Positions 42,897 to 53,009 of a DNA stretch of 64,000 nt are shown one piece after another. Every line of letters begins with the position of its first letter. The stretch's first letter is position 1. Made by a program: the position numbers and the translations under genes. The DNA lies in assembly GCF_030161235.1 (NCBI RefSeq), contig NZ_BSPW01000054.1, positions 34,743 through 98,742 of the forward strand, written 5' to 3'. The stretch is from Vibrio zhanjiangensis (lineage in GTDB: Bacteria; Pseudomonadota; Gammaproteobacteria; Enterobacterales; Vibrionaceae). The notes below the pieces were generated by a model that did no database searches, was not told the origin of the DNA, and saw only the letters and a program-made list of their open reading frames with translations.

Positions 42897-43495
42897 GGCT
42901 TTGCTCCTTGTTGTATGAGAGTGCCACTCGGTTCAACTCTGGCCAGTTCTGCAGGCTGAGGAACCTTATCTGTAATATCATAGAGGGTGTACGACAACGT
43001 TAATGTGTTTATCGAGTCTGGTATGTCTGGCTCAATGTAAAAAATAAGCGGCATCTCTGCGGTAGCTAAACTATCAAGAGGTTGATGGTTAAAGCAAAAG
43101 CACTCGATTTTGTTAAAGTACGAAGCAGCGATTCCAGGTGCAATGGAAGGCACCGCTTGACCGACGATCGCCGCCGATGATTGGTTTTTGGCGGTAAATG
43201 CCGTCTGGATGACTTGACCAGGATGCACATCCAAATATTGCTGTTGTGGCTCAAACACCCAAGGAATTCCTTTGTTGAGATGAGCCATAAATTCAACTCT
43301 CACTAACCGTGATGTGTCTGGCATCATGCCTTGAGGCTGCAAAGACGCTTGACTATTGGTCTTACCATTAATCCCTAAAGTGTCACACATGATGTCGTAA
43401 AGAGGCACGAGGGCAAACCCAAAGCCAAACATAACTAATACAGCAGCAACGAGCTTTAGAGTCAGTTTGTTATTTGATTGCGCTTGTTCATCCAT
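42893..43495 (-). CDS. ctaG: cytochrome c oxidase assembly protein CtaG/Cox11 (CuB insertion)
   Basis: 200 residues with one N-terminal helix (about 12-30: LVAAVLVMFGFGFALVPLYDIMC) and a periplasmic immunoglobulin-like domain with the copper-binding KIECFCF and the MPLIFYIDP-like PLIFYIEPDIP motif. Cox11 delivers copper to the CuB centre of subunit I. Nine bases separate it from the subunit I gene. Confidence 0.94.
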   Translation of the reverse strand: MDEQAQSNNKLTLKLVAAVLVMFGFGFALVPLYDIMCDTLGINGKTNSQASLQPQGMMPDTSRLVRVEFMAHLNKGIPWVFEPQQQYLDVHPGQVIQTAFTAKNQSSAAIVGQAVPSIAPGIAASYFNKIECFCFNHQPLDSLATAEMPLIFYIEPDIPDSINTLTLSYTLYDITDKVPQPAELARVEPSGTLIQQGAKP

Positions 43496-43504
43496 CCTAG
43501 ACCC

Positions 43505-45163
43505 TTAGTCCACTTTTGGTGGAGTCGAGAAGGTATGATGAGGAGCGGGGCTTGGGACTGTCCATTCCAAACCTTCCGCTCTGTCCCATACTTTTGCCTC
43601 AGCTTTTTCGCCTCCACGGATACATTTAATGACCACCCAGAGGAAAATAAGCTGTGACAAACCAAATGCAAAACCACCAATCGACACAATCTGATTGATG
43701 TCGGCAAACTGAATTGCATAATCCGGTATACGCCTAGGCATGCCAGCTAACCCAACAAAGTGCATCGGAAAGAACAACACATTAACTGAAATCACTGAGC
43801 ACCAAAAATGCCATAAGCTCAACCGGTTGTCATACATATGACCGGTCCATTTAGGTAACCAGTAATACGCGGCCGCCATAATTGAGAATACCGCTCCTGA
43901 CACAAGCACATAGTGGAAATGTGCTACCACAAAATAGGTGTCATGATATTGGAAATCAGCTGGAACAATGGCCAGCATCAGGCCGGAAAAACCGCCAATC
44001 GTAAACAAGATTATGAAGGCAATGGTAAATAACATCGGTGTTTCAAAGGTCATAGCACCGCGCCACATGGTCGCGACCCAGTTAAACACTTTTACTCCAG
44101 TAGGGACCGCAATAAGCATGGTGCAATACATAAAGAAGAGTTCAGCAAAGACAGGCATCCCCGTCGTAAACATGTGGTGAGCCCACACGAGGAATGACAA
44201 CAAGGCAATACTACATGTCGCGTAAACCATTGAATGGTAGCCAAAGAGCTTTTTACCACTGAATGCAGGAACAATTGCCGACACAATACCAAAAGATGGC
44301 AGAATCATTATGTAAACTTCTGGATGACCAAAGAACCAAAAGATGTGCTGGAACATCACAGGATCTCCTCCTCCAGCCGCCTCAAAAAATGACGTTCCAA
44401 AGTACTTATCCGTAAGAACCATAGTGACAGCACCTGCCAACACCGGCATGACGGCGATAAGAAGAAACGCCGTAATTAGCCAAGTCCAAACGAACATTGG
44501 CATCTTAAACCAAGTCATTCCAGGTGCGCGCAAATTGACGATGGTCACAATAACGTTAATCGCCCCCATAATGGAGCTAATCCCCATAATATGGACTGAA
44601 AATACAAATAAAGCGGTACTATCTGGGCCATAGGTTGTGGACAGGGGGGCGTAAAATGTCCAGCCAAAATTAGGCCCTCCCCCTTGAGTAAATAACGAGC
44701 TAAGTAGAATTAAAAAGGCAAAGGGTAAGATCCAAAAGCTGAGGTTATTCATCCTTGGCAAAGCCATATCTGGCGCACCAATCATTAAGGGAATCATCCA
44801 GTTGGCCAAGCCAGTAAAAGCTGGCATCACTGCCCCAAATACCATAACCAAACCATGAACTGTAGTCATTTGGTTGAAAAACTCAGGTTCCACTAATTGC
44901 AGCCCTGGCTGGAAAAGCTCAGCACGAATAATCATCGCCATTGCACCGCCAGTCAGAAACATAATAAAGCTAAACCAAAGGTAAAGGGTCCCGATATCTT
45001 TATGGTTAGTGGAATATAACCAGCGAGTAATGCCTTTCGGCGCGTCATGATGATCATGATCGTCGATGGCAATCGCACTGTTTGCGCCGGCAAGTTCTCC
45101 GTCCGTCGCTGGTGCTGATTTTACGCTTTCGGTAGTCAAAGACTCAGGTTTGGACGTTTTCAT
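43505..45163 (-). CDS. ctaD: cytochrome c oxidase subunit I
   Basis: 552 residues, 12 core helices. All redox ligands can be seen: the heme a His in TTVHGLVMVF, the His-Tyr pair in GHPEVY, the CuB pair in WAHHMFTTG, and the heme a3/a pair in VAHFHYVLV. The D-channel segment APDMALPRMNNLSFW and the K-channel PTGVKVFNW are kept, so it is an A1-type proton pump. The N-terminal tail is long and His/Asp-rich (DDHDHHDAPKG). It starts at an ATGA overlap with subunit II, with an AGGAGG ribosome site. Confidence 0.97.
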   Translation of the reverse strand: MKTSKPESLTTESVKSAPATDGELAGANSAIAIDDHDHHDAPKGITRWLYSTNHKDIGTLYLWFSFIMFLTGGAMAMIIRAELFQPGLQLVEPEFFNQMTTVHGLVMVFGAVMPAFTGLANWMIPLMIGAPDMALPRMNNLSFWILPFAFLILLSSLFTQGGGPNFGWTFYAPLSTTYGPDSTALFVFSVHIMGISSIMGAINVIVTIVNLRAPGMTWFKMPMFVWTWLITAFLLIAVMPVLAGAVTMVLTDKYFGTSFFEAAGGGDPVMFQHIFWFFGHPEVYIMILPSFGIVSAIVPAFSGKKLFGYHSMVYATCSIALLSFLVWAHHMFTTGMPVFAELFFMYCTMLIAVPTGVKVFNWVATMWRGAMTFETPMLFTIAFIILFTIGGFSGLMLAIVPADFQYHDTYFVVAHFHYVLVSGAVFSIMAAAYYWLPKWTGHMYDNRLSLWHFWCSVISVNVLFFPMHFVGLAGMPRRIPDYAIQFADINQIVSIGGFAFGLSQLIFLWVVIKCIRGGEKAEAKVWDRAEGLEWTVPSPAPHHTFSTPPKVD

Positions 45164-46347
45164 TGTCCCTCCTTGGAAGCTTTATATGCATTCACGTCGG
45201 ATGCTTGTATAAGATCACCCGTATTGTTTCCCAATCCATTTCGTTGGTATGTCGCCACAGCTGCAATTTCTTTATCTGTGAGCTGATTTGCAAACGACTG
45301 CATCGCCGTACCTGGGCGACCATTTACAATCACACCAATATGACCACTAATATCACCAGTAACCACTTTACTGCCCGTTATCGCAGGAAATGCCCCTGGA
45401 ATGCCTGCACCACTGGCTTGGTGACAAACAGCACATCTATCAACATAGATCTTTTCACCAATAGACATGAGTTCTTCTTTAGATAGTGATGCCGTGAGCG
45501 ATTCCGCGGCCTCTTGCTTGGCTTTCTCTATTTCGGCCTTCTTCGCTACTAGCCAAGCGTCAAATTCACTCTCTTCCATTGCTTGGACAACAATTGGCAT
45601 GAAACCATGAGCTCTGCCACACAGCTCCGCACATTGGCCTCTGTAGATACCGGGTTTGTCGATACGGGTCCATGCTTCATTAATAAATCCTGGAACCGTA
45701 TCTTTTTTCACCGCAAAATCTGGCACCCACCAAGAATGGATCACATCATCAGACGTCATCAAAAATCGAACTTTACGATTGATTGGTAAGACAAGGGGGT
45801 TATCAACTTCGAGAAGGTAATGAGCGCCTTTGTCTTCAATACCATCAATCTCTTTTTGACTGGTTGCAAGCAAGCTATAGAATTCTATGTTTTCACCGAA
45901 ATAACTGTAATGCCATTTCCATTGAGAGCCTGTAATTTTGACCGTCAAATCTGATTGGGAAGTGTCTTCCATTGCAACCAGAGTGCGAGTCGCGGGGATC
46001 GCCATTAGAACCAAAATAACAATCGGAATCACAGTCCAAATAATCTCAACTCGGGTACTTTCGTGGAAGTTTGCTGCGACGGCGCCTTTCGACTTTCTAT
46101 GGTGGTACATAGAGTAAAACATCACTCCAAACACCACCACCGCTATCGCACAGCAAATATAAAAGATAAGCATATGTAAATCATATACTTGACCACTTAT
46201 ACCCGTCACACCTTGGGTCATATTGAGTGAGGGTTGCTCAGCACTCACTTTGGCAGCAAAACCAAACAACAACACAGTGATTAGTTGCCACAGTATTACC
46301 TGTAATCTTCTCAAAAGATCTCTCCTCTTTCTTGAGGCATCATCCAT
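45160..46347 (-). CDS. coxB: cytochrome c oxidase subunit II with C-terminal cytochrome c domain (caa3 type)
   Basis: 395 residues. A signal peptide and two membrane helices precede the CuA cupredoxin domain (about 130-270; GQCAELCGRAHGFM has the two Cys, His and Met ligands). A linker leads to a class I cytochrome c domain with CAVCH (about 308-312) and a distal Met in GTAMQSF. The fused cytochrome makes this a caa3-type enzyme. The start may lie at 46347 (ATG, weak site) or at a TTG at 46314 preceded by AGGAGAG, which would give a cleaner signal peptide. It is the first gene of the oxidase operon. Confidence 0.94.
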   Translation of the reverse strand: MDDASRKRRDLLRRLQVILWQLITVLLFGFAAKVSAEQPSLNMTQGVTGISGQVYDLHMLIFYICCAIAVVVFGVMFYSMYHHRKSKGAVAANFHESTRVEIIWTVIPIVILVLMAIPATRTLVAMEDTSQSDLTVKITGSQWKWHYSYFGENIEFYSLLATSQKEIDGIEDKGAHYLLEVDNPLVLPINRKVRFLMTSDDVIHSWWVPDFAVKKDTVPGFINEAWTRIDKPGIYRGQCAELCGRAHGFMPIVVQAMEESEFDAWLVAKKAEIEKAKQEAAESLTASLSKEELMSIGEKIYVDRCAVCHQASGAGIPGAFPAITGSKVVTGDISGHIGVIVNGRPGTAMQSFANQLTDKEIAAVATYQRNGLGNNTGDLIQASDVNAYKASKEGQ

Positions 46348-46663
46348 GACGATTTAACCAACACGCCTACTGCTTAATGGCGCAAAAAAGTCCTAATGGG
46401 CAAATGGGTTGAGGAAATACGTTCTAAACCGTAAATTTGATTAAATTTGTTATAGTTATGTTATCAAAAGCTAGTTGGCGTTTTAGGAATATGCAAGAAA
46501 GTGCTACTGGAAATGTCGACTATTTTGGCCGATTAAAGTTAACCTTGATCACAATATCTAATTTAACGATTGCTCTCTCGCAAATGATAACCAGTTTCAC
46601 ATACTATCAAATGATTATCTGCCAAATTTCATTCAAGGCCTCAGTTATCAGGGTAAATAAATT
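46348..46663. promoter_or_regulatory. divergent promoter region of the oxidase operon and the phosphohexomutase
   Basis: About 315 bases, AT-rich, between two divergent units; both promoters should lie here. A short open frame through it has no coding character. No operator was identified. Confidence 0.4.
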
Positions 46664-48373
46664 ATGATGCAGCAAGTGACCCATTGGTTGGAAAGAGATC
46701 CCGACCCACGTACACGTCAAGAACTGAAAAAATTGATAGAACAACACAACGATTTAGAAATTGCCAACCGTTTTAGTCAGAGGTTGGAATTTGGCACAGC
46801 AGGATTGAGGGGCAAGGTAGGCGCAGGCCCCAATCGAATGAATCGACTCGTGATTCAAGAAACCGCTGCAGGATTAGGCCATTACTTAATTAAAAATATT
46901 GAACAAGCCAAACATCGTGGGGTTGTAATTGGTTATGATGGTCGCATTGATTCCAAGCAATTTGCTCACGACACTGCGTCTGTTCTAACCGCGCTAGGTA
47001 TCCGAGTATATCTGACTCACGATGTTGCCGCGACGCCTATCGTGGCGTTTGGAGTGAAGTACCTAAATGCCGCAGCCGCTGTTGTGGTCACCGCTAGTCA
47101 CAATCCACCTGAATACAACGGCTTTAAGGTCTACTGGGAAAATGGGGCTCAAATTATTCCGCCCCATGATTCTGGGATTGCCGAGGAGATTAGTTGCGCG
47201 GCAAGTATGCCAATCCCGTCAATTCCCCTAAAAAAAGCAGAACAGGATGCTCTTCTATTATGGCTAACTGAGGAATATTATCAGACTTATCGTCAAGCGG
47301 TTAACCACAATCCTGCCCTAATTTCACCCACCAAACCAGAGCCCATCTCTATTGCCTATACTGCCATGCATGGCGTAGGAGCTAACATGGCGAAAGCCTT
47401 ACTGAGCGATGCGGGTTTCACCTCGGTGTATAGCGTAAAAGAACAAGAAATGCCCGATGGGACATTTCCGACGGTAAACTTCCCTAATCCGGAAGAAACG
47501 GGAGCAATGGACATGGTCATCGCCCTTGCTAAGGAAAATAACGCCGATATTGCCTGCGCCAATGACCCTGATGCTGACCGTTTTGCAGTTGCAGCCTTAA
47601 AACATGATGGCAATTATCAGATGCTGACTGGAGATCAAGTCGGGACTTTATTTGCTGATTATCTGTTAAATAAAACTCAAGCATCGAAGCAACTCGTTGG
47701 TAACACAGTCGTTTCGTCCAGCCTATTAGAAAAAATTGCCCACTCTCACAATGCAAATTACTACCAAACCTTAACAGGATTCAAGTGGTTAACCAATGTT
47801 GCGATGAAAAATGAAACAACTGACAAACCGTTTCTTTTTGCCTACGAGGAAGCACTTGGTTACACCATAGGAAACACCGTTTGGGATAAAGATGGGTTAT
47901 CAGCGTTAGTGGCTTTTTCCCAGCTAACCGCAGAATTGAAGAGTCAGGGTAAAACCCTTTGGGACCAACTCGAAAATATTTACCGTCAATATGGCATGTA
48001 TATCAATTCACAGCACAGTACTGGATTAGATCCTAATGCTCCTCCAATTGGAGATAAACTCCGTGCTGAACAACCTACTCATATTGCTGGTAGACAGGTG
48101 ACAGAAATAGACGATCTTCAACGTTCCATACGCTATTATGCCGATGGTAGAACCTCTACAATAGATCTTCCTCCTAGTGATGTGTTGATCTACCGATTAG
48201 CTGGTGGTGCCAAAGTTATTGTAAGGCCATCAGGCACCGAGCCCAAGCTAAAATGTTACTACGAGGTGGTAGAGGCGTTTAATGCACAGGACACCCTTTC
48301 TTCAGCAGAAAATCGTGCCGAGCTTGCCCTTGATGTACTCATTAGTGAGCATCAAACAAGCCTCGGACATTAG
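46664..48373 (+). CDS. phosphoglucomutase/phosphomannomutase (alpha-D-phosphohexomutase)
   Basis: 569 residues, the size of the PgcA/PGM2-like branch. Motifs in order: FGTAGLRGKVG (N-terminal phosphate site), catalytic TASHNPPEYNGFKVYW (phospho-Ser), Mg loop DPDADRFAVA, sugar loop EEALGYTIG and phosphate-binding RPSGTEPKLKCY. It interconverts hexose-1- and hexose-6-phosphates in the cytosol. Two adjacent Met codons (46664, 46667) could each be the start. It stands apart from the oxidase operon, which diverges from it. Confidence 0.92.
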   Translation: MMQQVTHWLERDPDPRTRQELKKLIEQHNDLEIANRFSQRLEFGTAGLRGKVGAGPNRMNRLVIQETAAGLGHYLIKNIEQAKHRGVVIGYDGRIDSKQFAHDTASVLTALGIRVYLTHDVAATPIVAFGVKYLNAAAAVVVTASHNPPEYNGFKVYWENGAQIIPPHDSGIAEEISCAASMPIPSIPLKKAEQDALLLWLTEEYYQTYRQAVNHNPALISPTKPEPISIAYTAMHGVGANMAKALLSDAGFTSVYSVKEQEMPDGTFPTVNFPNPEETGAMDMVIALAKENNADIACANDPDADRFAVAALKHDGNYQMLTGDQVGTLFADYLLNKTQASKQLVGNTVVSSSLLEKIAHSHNANYYQTLTGFKWLTNVAMKNETTDKPFLFAYEEALGYTIGNTVWDKDGLSALVAFSQLTAELKSQGKTLWDQLENIYRQYGMYINSQHSTGLDPNAPPIGDKLRAEQPTHIAGRQVTEIDDLQRSIRYYADGRTSTIDLPPSDVLIYRLAGGAKVIVRPSGTEPKLKCYYEVVEAFNAQDTLSSAENRAELALDVLISEHQTSLGH

Positions 48374-48408
48374 GAGGGGTCTCTTTAGTAGCCAAAATGC
48401 ACATCGAT

Positions 48409-48429
48409 GGCGGGGTGAGATGCCCCGCC
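48409..48429. terminator. GC-rich hairpin after the phosphohexomutase gene
   Basis: GGCGGGG (48409-48415) pairs with CCCCGCC (48423-48429) over a 7-base loop, 36 bases after the stop codon. It lacks a T-run, so termination is likely but unproven. Confidence 0.4.
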
Positions 48430-48553
48430 GGTAGCAAACTATCTATCCCATCACATCGCACTATCTCAAACCGGCATTCGATTAACAAAATCAAACAAAT
48501 AGTTTTAGCATGGCTATACTTATCATTAACCATAGACATCGTATTCACTACAA

Positions 48554-49291
48554 ATGAAATCACAAACTTACTACTGCCTTATGTTATTTTTCTTGGCCTC
48601 AAATGCCTTGGCTAATGCTGACCAATTGTCAGGCTCCCATTTAAATGTCTGCGGAGACTCGATTGACTGGGAACCCTATACCTATGTGCAAGACGAAGAG
48701 GTAAAAGGTTTTGACCTCGATGCTCTCAATGAAATATTGCCAAAAGAACGCATCACTTTCGACTTCACCATGTCCTCTTGGTCCCGATGCTTAAAAGGGA
48801 CCAAATCCGGCGACTTTCAGCTCGCCGTAAGCGCCACCTACTCAGATGAGCGCGCAAAAGATTTCCTCTATACGACTTGGTATTATGCAACAACGCCTTC
48901 TTATGTGTTTAAAAAATCAAAATTTGCTAAGGGCCTTAAAATCACACAAGGCTCAGATTTAGAAGCGTATAAAGTGTGCGGAATCTTTGGCTACAACTAC
49001 AGCGACTTTGGATTAAAAACGATAAATCAAACCGCGCATAGCATGCACGAACTGGTCGAAGAGCTAAATGCAGACAAATGTGATGTCATCATTGTATGGA
49101 AAGAGATCCTAAATGGTATAAAAAGCATTTGGGGTATTGACTATCTGGGTGACAGTTTAGCAATAGAACTTGTGCCAAACATGTCTAAACACAAGTTCCA
49201 TATGCTAGTGTCGAAAAAGTACAAATATAAAGATCAGCTCAAACAATTACTCGACGAAGGGCTAGTAAAATATCAATCTAAATCCTTCTAG
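48554..49291 (+). CDS. periplasmic solute-binding protein (family 3-like)
   Basis: 245 residues with a signal peptide ending SNALA. The mature part has the periplasmic-binding-protein type II form (NVCGDSIDWEPYTY, GFDLDALNEIL, LAVSATYSDERAKDFLYTT). No permease or ATPase gene is adjacent, so it is an orphan that may serve a distant transporter or act as a sensor-type binding protein. The ribosome site is weak. Ligand unknown. Confidence 0.8.
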   Translation: MKSQTYYCLMLFFLASNALANADQLSGSHLNVCGDSIDWEPYTYVQDEEVKGFDLDALNEILPKERITFDFTMSSWSRCLKGTKSGDFQLAVSATYSDERAKDFLYTTWYYATTPSYVFKKSKFAKGLKITQGSDLEAYKVCGIFGYNYSDFGLKTINQTAHSMHELVEELNADKCDVIIVWKEILNGIKSIWGIDYLGDSLAIELVPNMSKHKFHMLVSKKYKYKDQLKQLLDEGLVKYQSKSF

Positions 49292-49293
49292 AA

Positions 49294-50127
49294 TCACAAC
49301 AGACGGCGCCGTAGTCCTGCCTTTTCAAGGATGCGTGTTGATATTTCCTCAACCGACAAGGCAGAGGTGTTAATGTAGGGTATGGCTTCACGTCTGAACA
49401 AAGACTCAACACTTGCCAATTCACTGATGCACTGTTCTTCACTGGCATAGTCGCTCCCTGCGAGTCTATTTTCCCTAATTTCATTTAGCCTTTGTGGATC
49501 AATAGTTAAACCAAAAAGTTTATGCCTATGAACTTCAAACTCAGGGAGCAGCCTCAAACGGCGAATGTCTTCTTCAATAAAAGGATAATTGACCACTCTC
49601 AGCCCAAATTGCATGGCCATATACAAGCTGGTAGGCGTTTTTCCACTGCGGGAAACACCAAGTAAGATAATATCAGCTTCGTCTAAACCTTTCAGTGTGA
49701 TCCCATCGTCATGAGCTAAGGTGTATTCGATCGCAGCAATACGATCAAAATAAGACGCAGAGTCCTTACTGACACTCCGAGAACGTTGTAACTGTGGTTG
49801 AGGGTCCATTTCTATATCACTTTTTACTTGTTCAACGATATCCGCTAGCACATCGTAACTATAGGCTGGTGCCTGCAAAAGCCTCTGTTTAATATCTGGA
49901 AGAACAATAGAAAAAAACACCAAGGGTCTAAGACCCGTTGTTTTATAAGACAGTTCAATCTCCCTTAATAAATCGGTGAGTTTGTCCTCGCTCTCAACAA
50001 AAGGAAACGTCTTTTCATGAACATTAAGAGGAAATTGGCCAAGTACAACATGCCCCAAGGTCTCACATGTGATAGCCGTCCCGTCAGAAACATAGAATAC
50101 ATCACGACTTTGAATATCAATTTGCAT
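49294..50127 (-). CDS. ppsR: PEP synthase regulatory protein (bifunctional kinase/pyrophosphorylase, DUF299)
   Basis: 277 residues with the DUF299 signatures [11 protein letters not shown] at the start, the P-loop-like [15 protein letters not shown] (about 153-167) and NYPFIEEDI. Such proteins switch PEP synthase off by ADP-dependent threonine phosphorylation and on by phosphate-dependent removal. It diverges from ppsA, the usual arrangement in gamma-proteobacteria, which supports the assignment. Confidence 0.95.
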   Translation of the reverse strand: MQIDIQSRDVFYVSDGTAITCETLGHVVLGQFPLNVHEKTFPFVESEDKLTDLLREIELSYKTTGLRPLVFFSIVLPDIKQRLLQAPAYSYDVLADIVEQVKSDIEMDPQPQLQRSRSVSKDSASYFDRIAAIEYTLAHDDGITLKGLDEADIILLGVSRSGKTPTSLYMAMQFGLRVVNYPFIEEDIRRLRLLPEFEVHRHKLFGLTIDPQRLNEIRENRLAGSDYASEEQCISELASVESLFRREAIPYINTSALSVEEISTRILEKAGLRRRLL

Positions 50128-50302
50128 TTTTTATTTAAACTTTAAAATTATTTTGAGTAGGATGGATAGCATAATAATATCGATAATAAAGCATAGCTAA
50201 CAGTTACGTACCGCACAGCTTTTAAATTTGCTGCGTTTTTTTATGTACAAACGTAAACGTTTGCTCTATTCCTACAAAACTGCAATGTTTCTGGAGAAAG
50301 AC

Positions 50303-52675
50303 ATGCAAAAGAACACCCTCTGGTTCAATAGCCTAACCATGGCAGACGTCGACAAAGTCGGCGGTAAAAATGCCTCACTTGGAGAAATGGTTTCCAATCT
50401 CTCAAACGCTGGAGTTTCAGTGCCCAATGGTTTTGCCACCACCTCTTACGCTTTTAACCAATTCCTAGATTTTGAAGGTCTTGACGAACGGATACACCAA
50501 TTACTCGATGAACTGAATGTTGAAGATGTCGATGCTCTCAGAAAAACAGGGGCAACTATCCGTCAATGGGTACTCGATGCCCCTTTCCCTGCTGATCTTG
50601 AGCAAGATATACGAAATAATTACCAACAGCTGATAGAAGGTAATACCGAATTATCGGTTGCTGTTCGCTCTTCGGCAACCGCAGAAGATTTACCCGATGC
50701 ATCATTTGCAGGCCAGCAAGAAACCTTTCTTAATGTTAGTGGAATAGACGCAGTACTTGAAGCGACTAAGCATGTTTATGCGTCTTTGTTTAATGACCGG
50801 GCGATTTCATATCGAGTCCATCAGGGTTTTGATCACAGAGGTATTTCACTGTCGGCGGGTATCCAGAGAATGGTACGCTCAGACAAAGCCTCCTCCGGCG
50901 TAATGTTTACTTTAGATACCGAGTCCGGGTTTGATAAGGTTGTGTTTATCACATCCTCTTGGGGACTCGGTGAAATGGTAGTACAGGGCGCAGTAAATCC
51001 TGATGAATTTTACGTTCACAAACCTATGCTTGAAGCGGGCGAGCAAGCGATCGTAAAGAAAACATTCGGCTCTAAGCTGATTAAGATGATCTATTCAGAT
51101 AACCCTGAGATAGGTAAACAAGTCAGCACTATTGATACCTCTGACCAAGAGAAGCAACAATTTTCTCTCAGTGACAGCGAGATTGTAGAACTAGCCAAAC
51201 AAGCGATGATCATAGAGAAGCACTACCAGCGTCCAATGGACATTGAATGGGCAAAAGATGGTATTGACGGCAAACTTTATATTGTTCAAGCCAGACCTGA
51301 GACCGTGTGCTCACAAAGCGAGCAAAATGTTATTGAGCGCTATGAATTGAGTAACAAAGCAGATGTGTTAGTAGAAGGTCGTGCGATTGGCCAGCGTATC
51401 GGCTCTGGCCCTGTTCGCTTAGTCGACTCTTTGGACCAGATGTCTTTGGTTCAAGACGGTGACGTGTTGGTAACCGATATGACGGACCCTGATTGGGAGC
51501 CTGTAATGAAAAAGGCCTCAGCAATTATTACCAATCGTGGCGGTCGAACTTGCCATGCTGCTATTATTGCCAGAGAACTCGGTATTCCGGCCATTGTTGG
51601 CTGTGGCGATGCAACATCCCGCCTGACTGATGGAAGCCTAGTCACCGTTTCATGTTCTGAAGGTGAAACAGGGTATGTTTACAATGGCAAGCTAGATTTT
51701 GATATCAAGCGCTCAACTGTTGATGAGCTTCCAGTACTACCAACCAAAGTAATGATGAATGTGGGTAACCCAGATCGCGCCTTCGATTTTGCCCAGATTC
51801 CGAATGAAGGCGTTGGTCTCGCTCGCTTAGAGTTCATCATCAATAAAATGATTGGCATTCACCCCAAAGCCTTACTTAACTTTGATGCTCAAACCGATGA
51901 GCTTAAAGCAGAAATTAACGAACGTATCCGTGGCTATAAAGACCCGATCGATTTCTATGTCAGCAAACTCACCGAAGGTATTGCGACCATTGCTGCGGCT
52001 TTCTGGCCAAAACGCGTTATTGTCCGTATGTCTGATTTTAAATCTAACGAGTACAGTAATCTAGTCGGTGGCAAAGGCTATGAGCCTCACGAAGAAAACC
52101 CTATGCTGGGTTTCAGAGGTGCGTCTCGCTATATTTCACCGGTGTTCGAAGACTGTTTTGAATTAGAAACACAAGCGATCAAACGTGTCCGTAACGAAAT
52201 GGGGCTTAAGAATGTCGAAATCATGATCCCATTCGTTCGTACTCCTAGCGAGGCTGCTTCAGTCATCGATATTTTGGCTAAGTATGGGCTGCGTCGGGGT
52301 GACCAAGGACTAAAAGTCATCATGATGTGTGAGCTGCCATCCAACGCGGTACTTGCAGAAGACTTTCTTAAATATTTCGATGGCTTCTCTATCGGTTCAA
52401 ACGATATGACTCAGCTTACACTGGGCCTTGACCGAGACTCTGGAGATGTGGCTCATCTATTCGATGAACGTAATCCTGCCGTCAAAGCCATGCTCAAGAT
52501 GGCGATTGATGCAGCAAGTGAGGCGGGTAAATACGTAGGTATTTGTGGTCAAGGACCATCAGATCATGATGACCTTGCTGAGTGGTTGATGGAACAGGGG
52601 ATAAGTTCTGTGTCACTCAATCCAGACACAGTGATCGATACTTGGCTAAAACTTGGAAAAGTGGCTAATAGGTAA
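50303..52675 (+). CDS. ppsA: phosphoenolpyruvate synthase
   Basis: 790 residues from the ATG at 50303, chosen because GGAGAAAG lies just upstream and the length fits known PpsA (about 792); an in-frame ATG at 50228 would add 25 unlikely residues. The N-terminal ATP-grasp domain begins [11 protein letters not shown], the swivelling phospho-His domain has [21 protein letters not shown] (His about 420), and the PEP/pyruvate domain ends with the CGQGPSDH active-site Cys region. It converts pyruvate and ATP to PEP in gluconeogenesis and is controlled by the divergent ppsR. A strong terminator follows. Confidence 0.96.
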   Translation: MQKNTLWFNSLTMADVDKVGGKNASLGEMVSNLSNAGVSVPNGFATTSYAFNQFLDFEGLDERIHQLLDELNVEDVDALRKTGATIRQWVLDAPFPADLEQDIRNNYQQLIEGNTELSVAVRSSATAEDLPDASFAGQQETFLNVSGIDAVLEATKHVYASLFNDRAISYRVHQGFDHRGISLSAGIQRMVRSDKASSGVMFTLDTESGFDKVVFITSSWGLGEMVVQGAVNPDEFYVHKPMLEAGEQAIVKKTFGSKLIKMIYSDNPEIGKQVSTIDTSDQEKQQFSLSDSEIVELAKQAMIIEKHYQRPMDIEWAKDGIDGKLYIVQARPETVCSQSEQNVIERYELSNKADVLVEGRAIGQRIGSGPVRLVDSLDQMSLVQDGDVLVTDMTDPDWEPVMKKASAIITNRGGRTCHAAIIARELGIPAIVGCGDATSRLTDGSLVTVSCSEGETGYVYNGKLDFDIKRSTVDELPVLPTKVMMNVGNPDRAFDFAQIPNEGVGLARLEFIINKMIGIHPKALLNFDAQTDELKAEINERIRGYKDPIDFYVSKLTEGIATIAAAFWPKRVIVRMSDFKSNEYSNLVGGKGYEPHEENPMLGFRGASRYISPVFEDCFELETQAIKRVRNEMGLKNVEIMIPFVRTPSEAASVIDILAKYGLRRGDQGLKVIMMCELPSNAVLAEDFLKYFDGFSIGSNDMTQLTLGLDRDSGDVAHLFDERNPAVKAMLKMAIDAASEAGKYVGICGQGPSDHDDLAEWLMEQGISSVSLNPDTVIDTWLKLGKVANR

Positions 52676-52691
52676 GTCTCAAAACGGACAA

Positions 52692-52724
52692 TAGAAAACC
52701 GCCCAATGGGCGGTTTTCTATTTG
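52692..52724 (+). terminator. intrinsic terminator of ppsA
   Basis: A perfect 13-bp stem, TAGAAAACCGCCC (52692-52704) with GGGCGGTTTTCTA (52708-52720), has a 3-base loop and is followed by TTTG. It lies 17 bases after the stop codon. Confidence 0.9.
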
Positions 52725-53009
52725 ATAAACTAATAATTATAATGATTTCTATCACATTTATTGACGTCTAATGTCTAACAATAGAAAAAACCAACTTGCA
52801 ACACAAAGTTAATCAATTTAACATCCTTGAAACAAAACACCATTAATTCACACAAGCGTCATATTAAATTGTGCATATTTAGGGAAATTTATTGAATAGT
52901 ATTGCAAGAATACTCAATAAGGATTACTCTTCGCCAAGGATGACTATATAAAGATGTTTAGTGAATAAGTATGCTGGCTAGTTCATAGCTTCTGTTCATT
53001 AGCAGTAAC
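52725..53009. promoter_or_regulatory. upstream region of the YjiH-family gene
   Basis: About 285 AT-rich bases. It holds an interrupted inverted repeat at 52889-52920 (TTATTG-AAT-AGTATT against AATACTCAATAA), about 90 bases before the start codon, which may be an operator. Confidence 0.35.

Noticed and set aside
46437..46667. 76-residue plus-strand frame just before the phosphohexomutase gene
   Set aside because: No ribosome site, composition typical of AT-rich intergenic sequence, overlaps the real start; treated as a promoter region.
48397..48615. 72-residue plus-strand frame overlapping the start of the solute-binding protein
   Set aside because: Runs through the GC-rich hairpin and into the signal peptide region in another frame; no ribosome site.
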